A DNA stretch of 64,000 nt, taken from positions 186,001 to 250,000 of the forward strand of contig NZ_BJKK01000005.1 of assembly GCF_006538325.1 (NCBI RefSeq), given 5' to 3'. A program made the position numbers and the translations under genes. Positions 56,824-64,000 of the stretch are shown one piece after another; position 1 is the stretch's first letter; each line of letters begins with the position of its first letter. This stretch comes from Alteromonas sp. KUL42. Lineage in GTDB: Bacteria; Pseudomonadota; Gammaproteobacteria; Enterobacterales; Alteromonadaceae. The notes under the pieces were generated by a model. The model worked only from the letters and a program-made list of their open reading frames with translations. It had not been told where the DNA came from and did no database searches.

Positions 56824-58293
56824 ATGCTACATACACATTACATCAACGGTGAATGGGTTGCCGGAGAAGGTCACGACCTTAAATCAATCGACCCTGCAAA
56901 AAACAGTGTTATTTGGGAAGGCAAGTCTGCAACTTCTTCTCAAATTGATAATGCCCTGTCTGCTGCGCGCGCTGCGTTGCCTGCATGGAGCATGAAAACA
57001 GTAGAAGAGCGCTTAGAAGTTATCAAGGCGTACGGTGCCAAGCTTGAAGAAGCCAAAGCACACCTTGCAAAAGTGATTGCACAAGAAACCGGTAAACCTG
57101 AATGGGAAACGGCCACCGAAGTGGGCGCCATGATGGGTAAAATTGGTATTTCTGAGAAAGCCTATCACGAACGTACAGGTGATGTTGAGAACCCAATGCC
57201 AGTAGGCAAGGCGTTTATACGTCATAAGCCTCATGGTGTAGTAGCGGTTTTTGGCCCTTACAACTTCCCCGGCCACCTGCCTAATGGGCACATTGTTCCT
57301 GCACTTATCGCTGGTAACACAGTAGTATTCAAACCCAGCGATCTAACCCCGTTTGTTGCACAAGAAATGGTGAAACTTTGGCACGACGCTGGCTTACCAG
57401 CAGGTGTGCTAAACCTTGTTCAAGGTGAAGTAGAAACGGGTAAAGCACTTGCGTCACACAACGATATAGACGGTTTGTTCTTTACCGGAAGTTCACGCAC
57501 TGGGAAAATCTTGCACGAACAATTTGCCGGTCACCCTGGCAAAATTCTCGCTTTAGAAATGGGTGGTAATAATCCGCTTATCATTAAAGATGTTTCTGAT
57601 ATTGAAGCTACCGTTCACGATATCGTGCAATCAGCCTTCATAACATCAGGTCAACGTTGCACATGTGCACGTCGCTTATTCTTGCCTGCAGACGCTCAAG
57701 GTGATGCCATCTTAGCCCGTCTTATTGAGGTAACCAAAAACATTAAAGTTGGCGATTACGACGCTGAAGAGCAACCTTTCATGGGCGCCATGATTTCAAG
57801 TAATGCCGCTGCCATGATGGTAAAAGCGCAGCAAGAGCTAGAAAACCTAGGCGGAAATGTACTGGTACGCCTTGAACAGCCTAATGCAGATAAAGGTTTC
57901 GCAACCCCAGGTATCATCGATGTAACAGACATGCTGTCTTCACTGCCAGATGAAGAACATTTCGGGCCACTACTAAAAGTTATCCGCTACACTGATTTCG
58001 ATGCTGCCATTGCTGAAGCAAACAACACCAGCTTTGGCTTATCAGCCGGTCTATTGGGTGATAACGAAGAAGATTATCGCTATTTCTTCGCCCGCATTCG
58101 CGCCGGTATCGTGAATTGGAACCGTCCAATTACAGGTGCAAGCAGTGCAGCACCATTTGGTGGCGTGGGCGATAGTGGTAACCACAGAGCCAGTGCGTTT
58201 TATGCTGCCGACTATTGCGCATACCCTGTGGCATCAGTAGAGCTAGATAAAGTAACTATGCCAGGGCAATTGAGCCCTGGCTTAACTATGTAA
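56824..58293 (+). CDS. astD: Succinylglutamic semialdehyde dehydrogenase
   Basis: NAD-dependent ALDH, fourth step of the AST pathway. At 489 residues it has [23 protein letters not shown] (Asn active site), [14 protein letters not shown] (coenzyme), [10 protein letters not shown] (Glu), and the nucleophile Cys in [11 protein letters not shown] (about residue 282). It is 15 bases after astA with an AAAGGA Shine-Dalgarno. Confidence 0.97.
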   Translation: MLHTHYINGEWVAGEGHDLKSIDPAKNSVIWEGKSATSSQIDNALSAARAALPAWSMKTVEERLEVIKAYGAKLEEAKAHLAKVIAQETGKPEWETATEVGAMMGKIGISEKAYHERTGDVENPMPVGKAFIRHKPHGVVAVFGPYNFPGHLPNGHIVPALIAGNTVVFKPSDLTPFVAQEMVKLWHDAGLPAGVLNLVQGEVETGKALASHNDIDGLFFTGSSRTGKILHEQFAGHPGKILALEMGGNNPLIIKDVSDIEATVHDIVQSAFITSGQRCTCARRLFLPADAQGDAILARLIEVTKNIKVGDYDAEEQPFMGAMISSNAAAMMVKAQQELENLGGNVLVRLEQPNADKGFATPGIIDVTDMLSSLPDEEHFGPLLKVIRYTDFDAAIAEANNTSFGLSAGLLGDNEEDYRYFFARIRAGIVNWNRPITGASSAAPFGGVGDSGNHRASAFYAADYCAYPVASVELDKVTMPGQLSPGLTM

Positions 58294-58333
58294 AAAAACA
58301 CAACCTGTAAACGACAGAAAGGACCCTACAGCT

Positions 58334-59140
58334 ATGCACAGCAACATCGACACGTTGTTTAGCAACATGTGGGACGATTACGTGAAGATCACCCCTTCAG
58401 CGCATAAGATTCATGCGCTGCTAGCGGGTGAGGAAAATACTAACGATATCGTTAACGACCACGTGGCATTCAGAACATTTGCCCTTGATAAAACGCGACT
58501 TGATAAGCTTGCGGCACACTTTTTAGCCCTTGGATATGAAGCCAAAGGCGATTACAACTTCGAAGCGAAAAAGCTCACTGCGAAGCACTTCGAACACCCA
58601 GATGATACTAAGCCAAAAGTATTTATCAGTGAACTTCGTGTCAATGAGTTATCTGAAGCAGCACAAGCCATTATTAACAAGCTGGTAGAGCAAATGCCAG
58701 CAGAAGTAGTGGAAGCTGATAACTTCTTATACTCAGGCACACATTGGGAAGTAACCAAAGCAGAATACGACACCTTGCTAAACGAGTCAGAATACGCAGC
58801 GTGGATGGCGGCTTGGGGCTTTCGTGCTAACCACTTCACAGTCAGTGTAAATCACCTCACTCGTACGAATGAGTTGGATGATGTTAATACGTTACTTAAA
58901 GAAGCGGGCTTTGTGCTTAATACGTCTGGTGGCGAGATCAAAGGTGGACCAGACGTATTTCTAGCGCAGTCATCAACTATGGCCGACCGCGCTGATGTGG
59001 TATTTAGTGATGAAACAGTAGCAATACCAAGTTGTTTTTATGAGTTCGCTCAGCGCTATGACATGCCAAATGGTAAACGTTATCAAGGTTTTGTTGCAGC
59101 GTCAGCAGACAAGATTTTTGAAAGCACAAACGTAATGTAA
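58334..59140 (+). CDS. DUF1338 protein, 2-oxoadipate dioxygenase/decarboxylase-like
   Basis: 268 residues of the DUF1338/HglS family. Characterised members (Pseudomonas HglS, E. coli YdcJ family) convert 2-oxoadipate to D-2-hydroxyglutarate using iron held by two His and one Glu. Here the matching residues are in NDHVAFRTF (near residue 38), RANHFTVSVNHL (near 167) and CFYEFAQRY (near 237). This protein is shorter than HglS (over 400). Placement directly after astD, with an AAAGGA Shine-Dalgarno, points to amino-acid catabolism; the substrate is not shown. Confidence 0.85.
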   Translation: MHSNIDTLFSNMWDDYVKITPSAHKIHALLAGEENTNDIVNDHVAFRTFALDKTRLDKLAAHFLALGYEAKGDYNFEAKKLTAKHFEHPDDTKPKVFISELRVNELSEAAQAIINKLVEQMPAEVVEADNFLYSGTHWEVTKAEYDTLLNESEYAAWMAAWGFRANHFTVSVNHLTRTNELDDVNTLLKEAGFVLNTSGGEIKGGPDVFLAQSSTMADRADVVFSDETVAIPSCFYEFAQRYDMPNGKRYQGFVAASADKIFESTNVM

Positions 59141-59210
59141 TTCATTAAACATCTTAATTGTTATGACTTCTTTCACTCTTCACAGTTAAGCAGTCAGTAT
59201 GAGTTGCGAT

Positions 59211-59240
59211 AAAGCCCATTCAAAAATGTATGGGCTTTTT
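59211..59240 (+). terminator. Terminator of the argD-astAD-DUF1338 operon
   Basis: AAAGCCCAT (59211-59219) and ATGGGCTTT (59230-59238) form a 9-bp stem, then TT. It lies between convergent genes, and its last bases touch the stop codon of the GGDEF-EAL gene. The T-run is on the plus strand only. Confidence 0.8.
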
Positions 59241-61410
59241 AATTTGTAGATTTAATCAAGTACGGTGCGGTTGCATGGCGAGCTAAAAATTGGTCGTATG
59301 GCATAGGTTTATCAAAGTAAAAGCCTTGCATCAGGTGTATGTCTGCTTGCTCCATAAAAGGTAAATAAGATTCTAACTCAACCCCCTCAGCAACTACTTC
59401 TATTTGTAAACTTTTGAGCATTGCGATTAAACCGTTAAAAAGGGCGTTCGCGCGGCTGTCTTGGTGTATTCCTTTGATTAAACTCTTGTCTACTTTTACC
59501 GTTTCAAACTGGAACATTCTTAAATAACTCAACGATGAAAAGCCCGTTCCAAAGTCATCTAAAGAAAGTCTGAATCCGTACTCTCTTAAATGATTGAGCG
59601 CTCTTAATGCTGCCCGCTCATCTCGTATAAATACCGACTCGGTAAGTTCAAACTCTATATACTCAGGCGAAACATGACTGCTCTGGCAGATACGATGAGC
59701 CTGTTCAGGAAACGATTTATCAAGTAATTGATTGGCGCTGATATTGACAGACAATGGAATCGCTTCTCCCTGCTGGGTTTCCATCATAGAAATATAATCG
59801 CATGCTGCTTCAATAGCCTGCAGTCCAATTGCACAATCGAGCTTGTGTTCTTCTGCAATAGGAATAAATACGGTAGGTGACACAACACCATGTAAACCTG
59901 ATATCCACCTACACAACACTTCACCGCCTTTAAGCGTGCCATCTAGTGAGTATTTACCTTGAATATAAAAATCGAGTAAATGGTTTTGAATGGTTTTACG
60001 TAAATCATTCACCATAGTGATTTGCTGAGACATACTTTCATAAAGCCCTGCCTCATAGACATACACTTGGCCTTTGCCGAGCTCTTTGGCTCGATACATA
60101 GATGCATCTGCACATTGGATAAGGCTTTCAATGTTATCACTGTGCTTAGGATAAGCAGCAATACCAATACTTGCAGACAACCTCAGTTCCATATTTCTAG
60201 CAATGATAACGTCTTGTTCTATTAACTGTATAAGATGTTCTGAGCGCTCAACCACATCTTCGATATTCTGCTTAGGTAACAATGCAATAAACTCATCCCC
60301 TCCCCAACGACCCACATCGCCAATTTTGCCGAACTCGCTTGTCAATAATGCACCAATGCGCTGCAGTTCAATGTCACCACGCTCGTGACCCGCGTTATCA
60401 TTTATTGCCTTAAAGCCATCTAAATCGATAAAAACAAGCAAAAAGTGTTGTTGGATATTGGCATAGTTTGAAATTGCCTCCCTTAATGCATTTCTATTTG
60501 AAAGCCCAGTAAGACCATCGTGTAAAGCCAGTTGCTTCAGCCTGGCTTCATTGCGTTTTCTGTCGCTGATGTCACGCATGGTCGCAATGACATACGAAGA
60601 TGTTTTTTGAAACGTTTCGAATAAAGCTAACGAAATATCGACCACTTTTTCTTCGTTGAGACGAGCTATCATCTTCGTCTCAAAGCGCATTTGCTTGTCA
60701 TCAATAAGTTGCAAAGTGTTAATCTCATCGTCCAATAGAAGATCGTTAAAGTTTTTACCTAACCAATTTTCCTTTATTGAAGTTCCCATGAGTTTTACAA
60801 ACGCATCGTTGCACTCTGTTACAGTTAACTCAGGAGAGAGAACTAACATTGGTTCTCTTGAGCTAGCAAATGCGGACGCCATAAGGTGAAAGGATTGCTC
60901 TGCCTTTCGCTGCTGTGTTATGTCTTTTGTTGTACCAACAATATGTAACGCCTCACTGGCTGGCCCTCGCTTTAGTACACGCCCGCGTAATCGTACCCAC
61001 TGAAATTCTTTGTGAAGTTTCATTCTAAATGAAAACTCGATACGGTCTCTATTTCCGTGTAGCGCCATACTCCAATGGAACTGTAACCCATTCAAATCAT
61101 CCTCATGGACCAGCCGCATCAGTTGGATCAACGAACCTCGCCACGCTGATGCACTATCAGAATGTAAAGAAAAAGCGCGAATTTCCATCTCATCAGTTTC
61201 TGCATGCCAGCTCCAAAAAGACTCTTGTGAAGCCCAAAGCGCTAACTCTAGATTTTTCTGAGCTTGCTGGCTCTCCTGAAGAGCCTGATACAAGCTTGCG
61301 CTTTTGTGTGTGAGCAAGAATTCTGCTTGCTCTCTGGCATTTCGCTCGCGCTTAAGGCGCCGTTCTAGCAGCGCAGTGCCTTTACTATCACGTATAGATT
61401 CATCAGACAT
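59239..61410 (-). CDS. PAS-GGDEF-EAL c-di-GMP turnover protein
   Basis: A 723-residue soluble protein: an N-terminal coiled coil (about 1-55), two PAS-type regions (about 65-170 and 175-290), and a GGDEF domain with an intact RWGGDEF (GGDEF at 370-374). The upstream I-site position reads KIGD, not RxxD, so product inhibition is probably lost. The EAL domain has E497 (GEVLCRW), NISANQLL, ELTESVF, LDDFGTG, KVDKSL and AEGVEL. Both activities may be present. It lies just after the H-NOX gene on the same strand, so NO input by H-NOX is likely. Confidence 0.92.
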   Translation of the reverse strand: MSDESIRDSKGTALLERRLKRERNAREQAEFLLTHKSASLYQALQESQQAQKNLELALWASQESFWSWHAETDEMEIRAFSLHSDSASAWRGSLIQLMRLVHEDDLNGLQFHWSMALHGNRDRIEFSFRMKLHKEFQWVRLRGRVLKRGPASEALHIVGTTKDITQQRKAEQSFHLMASAFASSREPMLVLSPELTVTECNDAFVKLMGTSIKENWLGKNFNDLLLDDEINTLQLIDDKQMRFETKMIARLNEEKVVDISLALFETFQKTSSYVIATMRDISDRKRNEARLKQLALHDGLTGLSNRNALREAISNYANIQQHFLLVFIDLDGFKAINDNAGHERGDIELQRIGALLTSEFGKIGDVGRWGGDEFIALLPKQNIEDVVERSEHLIQLIEQDVIIARNMELRLSASIGIAAYPKHSDNIESLIQCADASMYRAKELGKGQVYVYEAGLYESMSQQITMVNDLRKTIQNHLLDFYIQGKYSLDGTLKGGEVLCRWISGLHGVVSPTVFIPIAEEHKLDCAIGLQAIEAACDYISMMETQQGEAIPLSVNISANQLLDKSFPEQAHRICQSSHVSPEYIEFELTESVFIRDERAALRALNHLREYGFRLSLDDFGTGFSSLSYLRMFQFETVKVDKSLIKGIHQDSRANALFNGLIAMLKSLQIEVVAEGVELESYLPFMEQADIHLMQGFYFDKPMPYDQFLARHATAPYLIKSTN

Positions 61411-61420
61411 TTGGAGCCCT

Positions 61421-61957
61421 TTAGACCAGAACGATACTAAATTCGTAGGTATGAGGGGTATCTAATTTGCGAGTTTCCCGTTCCAATTTACAGCCAAAAT
61501 ATGCTGCGGCTGCATCCATGAGCCCCTCAGCCAACGCGTACAGTTCACGTTCGGAATAATATTGCAGCTGCATGGTGCTATCGGTACGAGACAATACAGT
61601 AAACCTAGGAAGGTCGGCATCAGGATAGAGCTTTTTTACTTGAACATGAATGTCACCATCGAGGTGCGCCAACATATCTAAGATATCTTCGGCATTGGCT
61701 AATACTTCAGCATGTACCGCCCCGAGCTTTCCAAAAAGATAATAACCAAAGTCATAAAGAAGGGCGTTGGCCGATTTACCCGTTTTATTAACCAGCACAT
61801 TAAGCATGCGCTGCATTTCTTCAAACGGATAATAGCCAACAGCCGTATATGCACCATCATTAGCTAACTGAGCTTCAACAATAACCTCGTCAGCAAACTC
61901 AGGGGACACCGTTTCTTCTAACATGTCGATTAACGATGTGAACACTATGCCCAGCAT
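61421..61957 (-). CDS. H-NOX heme nitric-oxide sensor protein
   Basis: A 178-residue stand-alone H-NOX domain that binds NO on heme. The proximal heme His is H104 (LDGDIHVQVKKLYP). The heme-propionate YxSxR motif is Y133-S135-R137, with the conserved Pro near 117. The gene is 10 bases upstream of the GGDEF-EAL gene in the same direction. H-NOX beside a diguanylate cyclase/phosphodiesterase is a known NO-to-c-di-GMP switch in Shewanella and Legionella. Direct pairing here is inferred from the operon. Confidence 0.93.
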   Translation of the reverse strand: MLGIVFTSLIDMLEETVSPEFADEVIVEAQLANDGAYTAVGYYPFEEMQRMLNVLVNKTGKSANALLYDFGYYLFGKLGAVHAEVLANAEDILDMLAHLDGDIHVQVKKLYPDADLPRFTVLSRTDSTMQLQYYSERELYALAEGLMDAAAAYFGCKLERETRKLDTPHTYEFSIVLV

Positions 61958-62048
61958 GAATCATCCTCATTTAATTCTTTCTATGAGTGTAGTTCACGCT
62001 GACACAAGGACAACTTAAACTTTAGCGCTAAATTTACTGATTTTTAGC

Positions 62049-64000
62049 TTAATTCTCTGGCTCTATTGGTGCGCTGTCTTTAGAGGGCAAAACAATTTCC
62101 ACGCCATCTACCCTTTGTAGACCTCTCGGTAATTTGTTACCTCGACGACCGCGTTCACCTTGATAGTGAGTAAGATCATCAGCAGATAGCGTCATATTAC
62201 GTTTGCCCGCATTCACTTTCACTGCAGCACCTTCAGGTATAACCGTCATCACCTTGACATACTCTTCTCGAGATTGTGCTTTAGCAGACGGTATATTGAT
62301 AAGTTTATTGCCTTTACCTTTTCCTAAACTCGGTAAGTCACGAAGTGGGAATATCAACATACGTCCTTCGTTGGATATAGTTAAGCACCAATCTGAATCA
62401 AGGTTTGATACAGGCGTGGGCTTCATAACCTTCGCTGCAGTTGGCAAAGATAAGTACGCTTTACCCGCTTTGTTTTTACTCACCATATCTTTAAAGGTAC
62501 CGACGAAGCCGTAACCGGCATCGGAGCCAACTAAGAACTTACTTTCATCGTTGGCCATAATGACATGTTCGAAGGATTCCCCACCGACAATACTGAAGCG
62601 CCCTGTCAGTGGTTCACCTTGGCTACGTGCCGAAGGCAATCCATGAGAGTCACAAGAAAAGGTGCGTCCTGACGTATCCATAAATACAGCAGGTTGGTTA
62701 CTCTTACCTTCCGCACTAGCCAAATACCCATCACCGGCTTTATAACTTAAGCCTTCTGCATCAATATCATGGCCTTTAGCACAGCGTGCCCAGCCTTTCT
62801 CAGACAATACAACGGTAACTGATTCTGTCGGCACTAGCTCTTTCTCAGATAATGCCTTAGCTTCACCGCGTTCAACAATTGGAGAACGGCGATCATCACC
62901 ATACTTTTCAGCATCGGCGAGAATTTCTTTCTTAATAAGGGTCTTGAGACGACGATCTGAACCCAACAGCTGTTGAAGCTTGTCACGCTCTTCTGCCAGC
63001 GCGTCTTGCTCACCTTTAATTTTCATTTCTTCCAATTTGGCAAGGTGACGCAATTTTAATTCAAGGATGGCTTCGGCTTGAGTATCACTTAAACCAAAGC
63101 GCGACATAAGCTCAGGCTTTGGTTTGTCGTAGGTTCGAATGATTTCGATAACTTCGTCGATATTTAAAAAGGCAATTAACAAACCTTCAAGGATATGCAA
63201 GCGGGCCAGTACTTTATCCAAGCGATATTGCAAACGACGCGTAACAGTATCCTTTCGATATTCCAACCATTCAGACAAGATAGTACGCAAGTCTTTAACT
63301 TGTGGACGACCATCTAAGCCAATCATGTTCAGATTGACGCGGTAGTTTTTCTCTAAATCTGTAGTTGCGAATAAATGCTGCATTAACTGAGTGACATCCA
63401 CGCGATTAGAACGAGGAGTAATCACAAGTCGCGTAGGGTTTTCATGGTCAGACTCGTCGCGCAAGTCACTCACCATGGGCAGCTTTTTGGCCTGCATTTG
63501 TGCAGCAATTTGTTCTAATATTTTTGCGCCTGATGCCTGATGCGGCAACGCGGTGATAACCACATCACCGTTCTCTTCCCCATACACTGCACGCATCTTG
63601 ATTGAGCCACGGCCTGATTCATACAGCTTTTTGATATCAGCTTTAGGCGTGATAATTTCGGCTTCGGTAGGATAGTCAGGGCCATTGACATGCTCTAGTA
63701 CATCTTGCAATTCGGCTTTGCTGTTATCAAGTAGCATGGCACAGGCATTAGCCAACTCGCGCACATTGTGTGGAGGGATATCAGTGGCCATACCCACCGC
63801 AATACCGGTCACACCATTCAGCAATATGTGTGGTAAACGAGCGGGTAAAACACTTGGCTCTTCTAACGTGCCGTCAAAGTTAGGAACCCAATCAACCGTG
63901 CCTTGCCCTAATTCATTTAATAGTACTTCTGAAAAACGAGATAGCTTGGCTTCTGTGTATCGCATGGCAGCAAATGACTTGGGATCATCAGGAGCCCCCC
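62049..64000 (-). CDS. parC: DNA topoisomerase IV subunit A, C-terminal part (cut by window end)
   Basis: The reverse strand stays open from the right edge ([17 protein letters not shown] upstream of an internal ATG at 63965), so the true start lies beyond base 64000. Visible: [25 protein letters not shown], the coiled-coil tower RMxLxE region ([15 protein letters not shown]), and a ParC-type beta-pinwheel C-terminal domain with [29 protein letters not shown]. The last matches ParC, not GyrA (no GyrA box). About 650 of about 750 residues are present. The catalytic Tyr lies outside. Confidence 0.96.
   Translation of the reverse strand, partial: GAPDDPKSFAAMRYTEAKLSRFSEVLLNELGQGTVDWVPNFDGTLEEPSVLPARLPHILLNGVTGIAVGMATDIPPHNVRELANACAMLLDNSKAELQDVLEHVNGPDYPTEAEIITPKADIKKLYESGRGSIKMRAVYGEENGDVVITALPHQASGAKILEQIAAQMQAKKLPMVSDLRDESDHENPTRLVITPRSNRVDVTQLMQHLFATTDLEKNYRVNLNMIGLDGRPQVKDLRTILSEWLEYRKDTVTRRLQYRLDKVLARLHILEGLLIAFLNIDEVIEIIRTYDKPKPELMSRFGLSDTQAEAILELKLRHLAKLEEMKIKGEQDALAEERDKLQQLLGSDRRLKTLIKKEILADAEKYGDDRRSPIVERGEAKALSEKELVPTESVTVVLSEKGWARCAKGHDIDAEGLSYKAGDGYLASAEGKSNQPAVFMDTSGRTFSCDSHGLPSARSQGEPLTGRFSIVGGESFEHVIMANDESKFLVGSDAGYGFVGTFKDMVSKNKAGKAYLSLPTAAKVMKPTPVSNLDSDWCLTISNEGRMLIFPLRDLPSLGKGKGNKLINIPSAKAQSREEYVKVMTVIPEGAAVKVNAGKRNMTLSADDLTHYQGERGRRGNKLPRGLQRVDGVEIVLPSKDSAPIEPEN

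Noticed and set aside
59211-59240. Terminator for the minus-strand GGDEF-EAL gene
   Set aside because: The T-run exists on the plus strand only; for the minus-strand gene the stem has no U-tract.

Overview
The window is ordinary chromosomal DNA of moderate G+C content from a marine gammaproteobacterium. The gene content and order fit the order Alteromonadales, most likely Alteromonas or a close relative. This is inferred from protein features and synteny (orn/rsgA-psd, yibN-grxC-secB-gpsA, argCBFGHA, mrcA/pilMNOPQ-aroK-aroB-damX-dam, pabA-argD-astA-astD), not from a database search. I see no insertion sequence, prophage, integron or CRISPR array.

Layout. 1-2.4 kb: the 5' part of a TonB-dependent receptor gene, a gene-free stretch, and two tRNA-Gly(GCC) genes beside a decayed third copy. 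2.4-7.3 kb: orn divergent from rsgA-psd, then a DMT transporter, a GDPD-family phosphodiesterase and a MerC-like membrane protein behind a Zur-type palindrome. 7.4-13.7 kb: cell-division and envelope genes (envC, a YibQ-type deacetylase), the yibN-grxC-secB-gpsA run, trmL and a lysophospholipase-like hydrolase. 13.7-17.5 kb: a CpxRA-type envelope-stress two-component system with a divergent, double-length CpxP-like protein, then mgsA. 17.5-24.9 kb: the arginine biosynthesis operon argC-B-F-G-H-A. It is preceded by an ArgR-type box, a short Arg-containing leader ORF and a strong hairpin/U-run terminator, all upstream of argC. 25-34.4 kb: an EAL protein, a hydrolase behind a FadR-like site, a PEP-CTERM-like secreted protein with a PrsT-like TPR protein, a YghU-type glutathione transferase and a DUF4382 lipoprotein. 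34.7-48.5 kb: maeA, mrcA and, divergent from mrcA, pilMNOPQ-aroK-aroB-damX-dam. 48.5-54.1 kb: small membrane proteins, a TorF-type porin, rpe, trpS, pabA and an HDOD protein. 54.5-59.1 kb: argD/astC-astA-astD and a DUF1338 (HglS-like) gene. 59.2-64 kb: a PAS-GGDEF-EAL protein beside an H-NOX nitric-oxide sensor, and parC cut by the window edge.

How the genes work together. Arginine metabolism appears twice: the full biosynthetic operon with what looks like two-layer control (ArgR box plus a leader/terminator), and part of the succinyltransferase catabolic route 30 kb away. Cyclic-di-GMP signalling also appears twice; one protein is paired with H-NOX, a known NO-to-c-di-GMP arrangement. Envelope maintenance is widely represented (Cpx, EnvC, PBP1A, DamX, type IV pilus, SecB).

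The most interesting signals are the argC leader/terminator, the Zur-type operator overlapping the merC-like promoter, and the tandem CpxP-like protein. Two genes (dam and the PEP-CTERM-like gene) have their best N-termini one base out of frame across T-runs; this is either homopolymer sequencing error or slippage/phase variation.
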